NCBI GenBank assembly: GCA_964520785.1
Contig: CAZFQG010000016.1
Span: forward strand, 1 to 50,420
From: CAZFQG01 sp964520785
Lineage (GTDB): Bacteria; Planctomycetota; Planctomycetia; Pirellulales; Thermoguttaceae
Direction: 5' to 3'
Length of the DNA: 50,420 bases
This document shows, piece after piece, positions 44,503 through 50,420 of the stretch; the stretch's first letter is position 1, and the number at the start of each line of letters is the position of its first letter. Position numbers and translations under genes: made by a program. The notes under the pieces were generated by a model. It made no database searches, had not been told where the DNA came from, and saw only the letters and a program-made list of their open reading frames with translations.

Positions 44503-45132
44503 ATGAGAATCGCGATCTCCGTTTTAGCGGTTTCGCTTATGTTGGCAACCGAAGTTGACCAGGCATCCGCCCAGCTTTTTGGCGGCAGTCGGACGCTGGG
44601 GAGTCCCGTCACGCGTCGAGCGGGGCGGGGGAACTCCGCGGAGGTCGGCCAAATCCGCGGGAATGAGCGATTTTTGCGCGAAAATAGGGATCGTGCCGAT
44701 TTTGTCGGGAGAGACTTCGAGACGTCCCGGGGGTTCGCCGGGGTACAACAGTCGTCCGGTTCCACTCGCGTCCTTTCGACGCTCTCCGGCATGAATGTCG
44801 AGACCGGACCCGACGTAAACCGGAGGGTCCGCGCGGCGACGGAACAAAGGGCCGTCATGTACGATCCGCGATTGGAAGTCGATTTCACCTATACGAAACC
44901 GGCGGCGCGACAGCGGGAATATAAGCTGGAGAATCGCTTGGCGAATACACCCAATTTGCGTTTCCTGGGCCCGGTGGAAGTGAGTCTCGAGGGGCGGACG
45001 GCGGTGCTGAAGGGTGTGGTTGCGACCGAGCGTGATCGAACCTTGGCTGGTCTGCTGTTAACCTTGGAGCCCGGAATCTCCCAGGTGCGGAACGACTTAA
45101 CGGTCGCTGCGCTGCGCGATCCTTCCAACTGA
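44503..45132 (+). CDS. Exported BON-domain protein
   Basis: A 209-residue protein. ATG 44503 is preferred over an in-frame GTG at 44494 because GGAGG lies 8 bases before it and it opens the signal peptide (about 1-24, ending ASA). The middle (~25-125) is Arg- and Gly-rich and probably disordered. Residues ~140-205 (LRFLGPVEVSLEGRTAVLKG, then LTLEPGISQVRNDLTV) form a BON fold, a phospholipid- or secretin-associated module of envelope proteins. Its last 248 bp overlap, on the opposite strand, the 3' end of the lipoprotein gene that follows the giant secretin. A role near the secretin or outer membrane is plausible. Confidence 0.85.
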   Translation: MRIAISVLAVSLMLATEVDQASAQLFGGSRTLGSPVTRRAGRGNSAEVGQIRGNERFLRENRDRADFVGRDFETSRGFAGVQQSSGSTRVLSTLSGMNVETGPDVNRRVRAATEQRAVMYDPRLEVDFTYTKPAARQREYKLENRLANTPNLRFLGPVEVSLEGRTAVLKGVVATERDRTLAGLLLTLEPGISQVRNDLTVAALRDPSN

Positions 45133-46111
45133 TCGGTTCATAGCTTACCTGTGTCGTCCAGGTGCCGGTCGGCGTCGTCGCGGTGTATTGCGGCGGCAAG
45201 TCGTCCCCCGCCGGCAACCGTTCCCCTCCTTCGCTCGGATTCGTACCATAATTCCATCGTTCCGATCCATCGCTTTGGCCGTGCGCGCCGGGAATACCGC
45301 CGGACGCCGGAGGGGGTTGGTAATACGTTGGGGTGGCCATTGGATAGGAATCCGGATTCGGGGGAGCTTGATCGGCGCCTGGCGTGAACGATCGGACCGG
45401 CGGCGCGGAGGGCGGAATCGGCGTCGGCATCCGTACCGGCGTTTCCCGATTGCCTTCCAACGAAAACGTCCCCGGGGGCAGATTAATCGTGTCGGTTCTC
45501 ATCCGCGGCCGGTTCTCGGGGGGACCCGTTTCATACGCGACCTGCTGGACGTTCGATCGAGGTTCGGACGGCGTCGGATTCGGCGGCGGCGTTTGCGCAA
45601 CGGCTCCCGGCAGCGTCAGCCGAGAGGCGTCCGACATGACGAGCTGCCCCCCCTTGGGTTGAAAACGGGCGATAAGGGCCAGTTCCCGGCGTTCTCCTCC
45701 CACCTCGTCCCAGGGCAGAAAGAAGCTATAGGCATGGCCAAGCTCCGATTGACTGTAGTGTTCGCCAAAAGTGTCGATCGGAAAGATGAAATGCTTCACC
45801 GGCTTGCTATACTTCGGATCGAATCCCGCGTCGTCGAACGCGTATACGATCAATTCCCCGTCCACCTTGACCGGCTTGGGATTGGAGTGCTCGTAGAAAT
45901 AGACCCGGCCCCCGAAACCGCGCAGGGAAGGTTGTCCCGGAGTAATCCGTACCGTGTCGGTCCACAGGCAGACCATCTTGTTGGGCACCTTGATTTTGTT
46001 GTTGCCGTACCAGTCCCAATCGGTCTTAAGATCGAGCGTCTGGCACCCGCCGAGGCACCACGCGGCGATGAGGAACGCGGCGAGCCGGGGGCATTTCGAG
46101 AAGACATGCAT
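44885..46111 (-). CDS. Lipoprotein downstream of the secretin, Pro-rich C-terminus
   Basis: A 408-residue protein with a lipobox CLGGC (Cys23 lipidated). Residues ~25-170 are a conserved-looking globular domain (KVPNKMVCLWTDTVRITPGQ, SLRGFGGRVYFYEHSNP, AYSFFLPWDEVGGERRELAL). Residues ~185-408 are Pro-, Ser- and Thr-rich and low in complexity. It begins 18 bp after the stop of the giant secretin gene, so it is co-transcribed and may be its pilotin or an accessory lipoprotein. The last ~80 residues lie antisense to the BON gene and look unstructured, so either the genes truly overlap or a frameshift hides an earlier stop. Confidence 0.75.
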   Translation of the reverse strand: MHVFSKCPRLAAFLIAAWCLGGCQTLDLKTDWDWYGNNKIKVPNKMVCLWTDTVRITPGQPSLRGFGGRVYFYEHSNPKPVKVDGELIVYAFDDAGFDPKYSKPVKHFIFPIDTFGEHYSQSELGHAYSFFLPWDEVGGERRELALIARFQPKGGQLVMSDASRLTLPGAVAQTPPPNPTPSEPRSNVQQVAYETGPPENRPRMRTDTINLPPGTFSLEGNRETPVRMPTPIPPSAPPVRSFTPGADQAPPNPDSYPMATPTYYQPPPASGGIPGAHGQSDGSERWNYGTNPSEGGERLPAGDDLPPQYTATTPTGTWTTQVSYEPISWKDRAAQRPLSRSAPGRFRAPRLTADQPRFDHARSQPHPSAPPSAPRDSLPPGPGNANWVYSPSDSPAYIPAVAPPVSYR

Positions 46112-46129
46112 TACAAAATCTCGTCGTAA

Positions 46130-49100
46130 CTACCTATTCTGGTTTACCGGAAAGGCGGCATGGGAAGGAGTCGTCCCGCCCGCCGGGCCGGCCCACGGGT
46201 TCGTGCCCGAGCGAACCGGAGCGCCCATGGAAGTCGTCGGCGGGGCGCCTTGGACGTTCGGTTCCGGATGGGGCCACGCCTGATCGTCACGAGGCGAAGG
46301 GGATTGCGTCGGAGGCTGGAACAGCGAAGGCTCGGAATACTCGGGAGGAAGCCCGTCCGGGGATGTTTCCCGCTCTAGCGGGCGTGGCGTGGGAATCGTT
46401 TCGGGGGTCGAGGCGCGGTTCCAATCCGGAGGCTGTCCCTCCTTCCCGACCTCGTCGGGGAGAATGACGCCCTGCGCATCGGGATAGACTACGTTCGGGT
46501 TCTGCTCGAAGCCGGCCGCCGCGCCAACCGGCCCCGTGATATCGTACAAGCCGGTATCTCCATGCATTTGATTGACCGTCGCCAGACACCAGTGCATCCG
46601 TGCCGCTTCGCGCTGTTTGAATCGTTCGTCGTCTTCCGGCGTGCGAATGATCCAAGGAGTCATGATGATCAACAGCTCGACGCGCCGCTTCTCGACGCTG
46701 TCGTAGCGAAAAAGATGCCCCAGGATGGGGATTCTCCAAAGCCACGGCACGCGGCGGTGGATCTCGCTCATGCCGTTGATGATGAGTCCTCCCAAGACGA
46801 TCGTTTCGCCGCTGCGCGCGCTGACCGTGGTCTGGGCCGTCGTCACGTTGACCGAAGGAGAGAAGATCACCTGTCCTCCCTGAACGGCCACCGGAACGCC
46901 ATCCGCCTGGGGCGCCAGCTCCGATTTTTCCGCGTCCAGTTCCATGACGACGTTCCCCTCCGGACTGATCCGCGGTGTGACCCCGAGAATCAGACCGACG
47001 TCCTCCAATTCGACGTTCTGCGTCATGCCGTTCTGGTTGAGGGTCACGCCGGTGATCCTCGGAACCCGTTGGCCGATCTGGATGAAGGCCGACTGATTAT
47101 CCATGGTCCGGATTTGGGGCCGGCTGAGGACCTCCAACCGGCGGCATTGCTGGAGGGCGCGGATGAGAACGCTCACGCTGTCGCTACTGGCGGAGAGGGT
47201 CAATCCTCCGAAGCCGAGTTCGTTGTTGATTCGTCCGACGGCGAAGGAGGTGGTTCCCTGACCCGCTACGTCGCTCTTGTTCGCCAGCGCCCTCCTCGAG
47301 CTGTTGTTCCCGAGCGGTTGGCCGACGAAACCGAAGCCGGGGATCGTATCGGCGGAAATGATCTGCTGTTCGGTGACCGTGATGATCCCGGAAGGAGTGC
47401 TGACGACGTCCGTGTTCGTAATGGTCTGAATCTCGCTCAGCAGACCCCGGTCGAACAAAAGGGAATCCTGCAGGCCCAGCTCCACGCCGAACTCGTCCAG
47501 GTTGTCCAGCCGCACCTCGGCGATCAAGACCTGGATGGCCACCTGGGGAGGATTCTCGTCCAGCTTCTCGATCAACCGCATGATTTCGTCGAAATAGCGC
47601 GGCGTGGCGCTAATGATCAGGGCGTTGTTGATGACTTCGGGGACGACGATCACCTCTCGCTCGATCTGCCGGAAGGGGCTCTCTTGTCCGGGGACGGCCC
47701 GTTCCACCTGCCGCTCGCTCCGAAGGAAATTGCTGATCGCGTTGGCGACGTCGACCGCCGGGGAATTCCGCAGGCGGTAAACGGTCGTCTCGCGTTCGAT
47801 CACGTCCTTTTCGTCCAGGCGCAGAAGCAGCGCCTCGATGATCGCCAGGTCCCCCTGGGATCCGGTCGCGATAATGCTGTTCGTCCGGACGTCGACCGCG
47901 AAACGGACCGGAGCGAGGGAGGATTCCCCTTCGGCCACCGGCAGCGTCGGCCGCGAACTCAATCCGGCCTGCTGGGTCGGGAGGAGCGATTGGAGCGTCC
48001 GCACCATGTTGTTCGCGTCGGCGTTGACGATCTGAAACACCTTGATCTGGGCGACGACCGACGGCGCGTCGAGCCGCTCGATCAACGCCTCGATGAGCGG
48101 AAGGCTCTGGGCCGGGGCGGAAACGATCAGGCTGTTCGTCCGGACGTCCGGAACGATGTTCACGTCCTCCAACAACCCGCTGCGGATGAGCGTGGCTTCC
48201 TGCTTGTCGATGGCCAGTAATTCCAGGACGGACGCCTTCTCGTTCCGGCCGCCGCCGCGAGCCGCGTCTATGGCCGCTTGCAGCGTGCCGCCGATCTCGT
48301 CCGCCAGCGAGTTCATCAGTTTGAATATCTTGACGCGAGAGACGGCGCCGCTTTCGTCGACGTCGACCTTTTCGATGAACCGTGCCACTTCCGCCATGTC
48401 GCGCGCCGAAGCGCGGACCATGAGCGAGTTCGTCCGAATCTCGGCGACGACTTCGATTCGCGGCGCGAGTCCCTCGTCCCTGTCGAAGAATTCGAGTAGA
48501 TCGGAGCGGACCTGAGTGGCGGAGGCATACTTCAGCGGAAAGACGCGGAACTGGCTTTCCGGGTTGACCGGCTTGTCCAGTTCCTCGACCAGACTCTTGA
48601 TCGCCTTGACCGCCTCTCCCCAACCAATGAGCAACAACGCGTTCGGTTTGATCAGCGGTATCACGGAAACGCGACCTTGCCGCCCGCCGATCAGATCCTC
48701 CCGGACCTGCTCGATGATCCCGGCCATCGCCTCGCCGGAAGTATACCGCATTTTCAAGACTTCGATTCGCGGAACCGTTTCCGCGCTGAGACGTTCGAGT
48801 TCCTCGATAATCCGCGTCATCGCGTCGACGTCCCTGGGGCGCCCCTGCAGGATCACGACGTCCAGATCGGGAAGAATCTCGACCTCCAAGTCGGTGCCCA
48901 GATCGCGGAGGGCGGGTCCCTCCAGGTCCTCCGGCCCGAATCCCCATCGCGGATAGTATCCCGGCCCCAGGGGAGGCGGCACCGGGTCGACCGGTTGCCC
49001 GATCTGACTGACCAGTTCGTAATTGACCAGATTGACGCCTCTTGGAACGCGGCGACCGTCGGCCTCGCCGCTGCGCGACGGCCGCGTCGAGGAACCGTCT

Positions 49101-50131
49101 TTCGCCGGCGGATTTTCGTCGTCCCGGTACGCGTCGACCGCTTCTCGGACCTTACTGGCGGCGGCCCGTCTCAGGGGAATAATCCGCCGCGCCCGATCCG
49201 TCAGCGCCGGCGCGTCCAGCCGCCTGATCAGATGCGTGAACTGCTCCACCAGTTTTACCGGCCCCTGAACCATGATTCCGCCGCGGCGCGCGTCGATATT
49301 GATCCACAGGACACCGTCGTTGGGAATCTCGAGGGAATAGACGCGACCGGCCGTATTCGGGTCCGGCTGGAAACGCAACCGGGAAGCGAGAATGCTCTGA
49401 ACGGCCTTTTCCGCTTGGTCGGCGTCAAGCCGCGCCAAGGGAATGAACGACTCGATCCGGGCCGATTCGGGCGGTGGCCCCGTCGCCGGCAGCGGCTCCA
49501 CCGGCACCGCGGGCCTGGATTCCGCCGGGGCGGGTACCGTTCCCGGGGCCGCCCTCCGATTGAGAAAGTCGTGGAAATCGGGTGGGGCGAAAACAACGAC
49601 CTGGTTATTCTCGGGGATGGCCGCGATGCGGACGTCCGTTCGATTCTCCGCCATCGTCCGCCACTGGGCGGCTAGTTTTTCCGGGCCGTCGGCACCGGCG
49701 GGGTAAATCCTCGCGACCGGTCTCGGATCGGGCCGGTCCGCCGGTTTCGCGGGAGATTCCCGGGTAGACTGGTCGGACGGGGGAGGTTGAGGCGGTCGCG
49801 GCCCGGCCAATTCCGAGGGAACATCCAACCTCTTCAGCAGGGCCGCTACCGCCTGATGGGCGCGCGGCGTCCCCTCCACGCGGACTTGCGAGTCCGATTC
49901 CCTCCGGACTCGGACTTCTTCGTCCGGCAACAATTGCTCCAAGAGGCCCCCCAATTGTTGCACGAGCGATGCCGCGGGCTGGTTGTGCAAAGGGTAATAC
50001 GCGGTGTACCGCGCATCGGTCACCTCTTGGGCGAGGGCGGATGCGCCCAGTAGGAACATCATGCCCATAAACCCGGAGGTAACCAAGGTTTGATTCGTGG
50101 GAAACTGGTTGCTCGTCACTCGATTCCCCAT
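46130..50131 (-). CDS. Giant secretin (GspD/PilQ superfamily) with expanded N-domain repeats
   Basis: A 1,333-residue outer-membrane secretin with a signal peptide ending near residue 35 (ASALAQ). The C-terminal secretin domain, ~1000-1165, is clear: LSRPQIRTMDNQSAFIQIGQ, VPRITGV, GLILGVTPRI, SGETIVLGGLI, VPWLWRIPILGHLF and VELLIIMTPWI. Upstream, about nine N1-like repeats of the form xTNSLIVxAxxxxxxxIExLIxxLD occur between ~55 and ~905, against three or four in usual GspD proteins of 650-700 residues. A Pro-rich tail of ~130 residues follows. It probably forms the gate of a type II-like system; a lipoprotein gene follows 18 bp later. Confidence 0.92.
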   Translation of the reverse strand: MGNRVTSNQFPTNQTLVTSGFMGMMFLLGASALAQEVTDARYTAYYPLHNQPAASLVQQLGGLLEQLLPDEEVRVRRESDSQVRVEGTPRAHQAVAALLKRLDVPSELAGPRPPQPPPSDQSTRESPAKPADRPDPRPVARIYPAGADGPEKLAAQWRTMAENRTDVRIAAIPENNQVVVFAPPDFHDFLNRRAAPGTVPAPAESRPAVPVEPLPATGPPPESARIESFIPLARLDADQAEKAVQSILASRLRFQPDPNTAGRVYSLEIPNDGVLWINIDARRGGIMVQGPVKLVEQFTHLIRRLDAPALTDRARRIIPLRRAAASKVREAVDAYRDDENPPAKDGSSTRPSRSGEADGRRVPRGVNLVNYELVSQIGQPVDPVPPPLGPGYYPRWGFGPEDLEGPALRDLGTDLEVEILPDLDVVILQGRPRDVDAMTRIIEELERLSAETVPRIEVLKMRYTSGEAMAGIIEQVREDLIGGRQGRVSVIPLIKPNALLLIGWGEAVKAIKSLVEELDKPVNPESQFRVFPLKYASATQVRSDLLEFFDRDEGLAPRIEVVAEIRTNSLMVRASARDMAEVARFIEKVDVDESGAVSRVKIFKLMNSLADEIGGTLQAAIDAARGGGRNEKASVLELLAIDKQEATLIRSGLLEDVNIVPDVRTNSLIVSAPAQSLPLIEALIERLDAPSVVAQIKVFQIVNADANNMVRTLQSLLPTQQAGLSSRPTLPVAEGESSLAPVRFAVDVRTNSIIATGSQGDLAIIEALLLRLDEKDVIERETTVYRLRNSPAVDVANAISNFLRSERQVERAVPGQESPFRQIEREVIVVPEVINNALIISATPRYFDEIMRLIEKLDENPPQVAIQVLIAEVRLDNLDEFGVELGLQDSLLFDRGLLSEIQTITNTDVVSTPSGIITVTEQQIISADTIPGFGFVGQPLGNNSSRRALANKSDVAGQGTTSFAVGRINNELGFGGLTLSASSDSVSVLIRALQQCRRLEVLSRPQIRTMDNQSAFIQIGQRVPRITGVTLNQNGMTQNVELEDVGLILGVTPRISPEGNVVMELDAEKSELAPQADGVPVAVQGGQVIFSPSVNVTTAQTTVSARSGETIVLGGLIINGMSEIHRRVPWLWRIPILGHLFRYDSVEKRRVELLIIMTPWIIRTPEDDERFKQREAARMHWCLATVNQMHGDTGLYDITGPVGAAAGFEQNPNVVYPDAQGVILPDEVGKEGQPPDWNRASTPETIPTPRPLERETSPDGLPPEYSEPSLFQPPTQSPSPRDDQAWPHPEPNVQGAPPTTSMGAPVRSGTNPWAGPAGGTTPSHAAFPVNQNR

Positions 50132-50382
50132 CGCGTATTGAAAAAGGAGGCGGGATAAGGAGTGGGGCGAATCCGTCCTCTTGGGACTTCCTGCGCCTCA
50201 CTCGGCACGGTCTCGAGGTCCGCCGTTCGCGCAGCGAATGGCCCATCGCCGACCGCTCGGGAGAAAAGGCCGCCGCGCCGCGTCGTGCGTCGCGGTGGAA
50301 ATGAGGTCGCGGGATAGTAACTACGCTCTCCAGCGGAAGCAAGGGCAGTTTTGGAGGTTTGTCCGTCGGGCGCATTTCGCAC

Positions 50383-50410
50383 TTTGTGTTTGGCACGGTT
50401 TTTGTAAAAT
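50383..50410 (+). promoter_or_regulatory. Weak plus-strand promoter candidate at the window edge
   Basis: TTTGTG (50383-50388), a 16-bp spacer and TAAAAT (50405-50410). It would serve a gene to the right of the window, divergent from the secretin. Nothing else was recognised in 50132-50420. Confidence 0.25.
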
Positions 50411-50420
50411 GCGGGTTCGG

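Noticed and set aside
46562..48220. 552-codon plus-strand ORF opposite the secretin
   Set aside because: Antisense shadow over the most conserved secretin region.

Overview
The window reads as chromosomal DNA of a GC-rich planctomycete, probably near Pirellulales. The evidence is the combination of a DUF1559 pseudopilin, four PEP-CTERM proteins, a giant protein with an LEPR-XLL-type N-terminal signal, dockerin-like EF-hand doublets, a type I sulfatase, sialidase-like BNR proteins, a Tat-exported Gfo/Idh/MocA protein and a fragment of a planctomycete-type tyrosine integrase. No phage, plasmid backbone, insertion sequence, CRISPR array or rRNA was seen.

Layout. 1-5.6 kb, minus strand: a partial, divergent shikimate dehydrogenase, a Tat-exported oxidoreductase, and a large secreted protein with two CxxCH haem motifs that resembles the hydrazine synthase alpha-subunit family. 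6.0-9.8 kb, plus strand: three tandem LamG/PEP-CTERM proteins, one fused to a SASA-type esterase. 10.1-11.8 kb: an XhoI/PaeR7I-type restriction-modification pair in which the nuclease carries an in-frame amber codon and the methylase a one-base frameshift. 12-13.5 kb: a sulfatase with a clear sigma70-like promoter. 13.7-18.5 kb: a coiled-coil protein, an orphan oligopeptide-type ABC ATPase, a 2-hydroxyacid dehydrogenase, and an alpha/beta hydrolase coupled to a membrane protein.

18.6-28.2 kb, minus strand: a closely spaced six-gene run of three sialidase-like proteins, a DegT/StrS aminotransferase, a DUF1559 pseudopilin and a dockerin/PEP-CTERM surface protein, headed by a GntR regulator with a sugar-binding-like effector domain. 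This is the best candidate for a coherent undescribed functional unit, probably induced surface or periplasmic glycan processing. 28.5-30.5 kb: a lipoprotein and a ceramidase-like protein. 30.6-31.5 kb: a scar of RHS and integrase fragments beside tRNA-Ala(CGC). 31.6-36.9 kb: a YqaA/DedA-type membrane protein, then an ATPase-permease-membrane fusion protein operon of the MacAB/DevBCA kind. 37.1-43.8 kb: a 1,699-residue LTD/LamG/CotH/dockerin surface protein and a GH88-like hydrolase.

43.9-50.1 kb: tRNA-Pro(GGG) with its own promoter and terminator, a divergent promoter driving a probable ~110-nt small RNA or leader, a BON-domain protein, and, convergent with it, a giant secretin (1,333 residues, about nine N-type repeats) followed by a lipoprotein whose 3' end overlaps the BON gene by 248 bp.

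Work was by eye from sequence and family knowledge only. Domain limits are approximate, and promoter and RNA calls are pattern matches.
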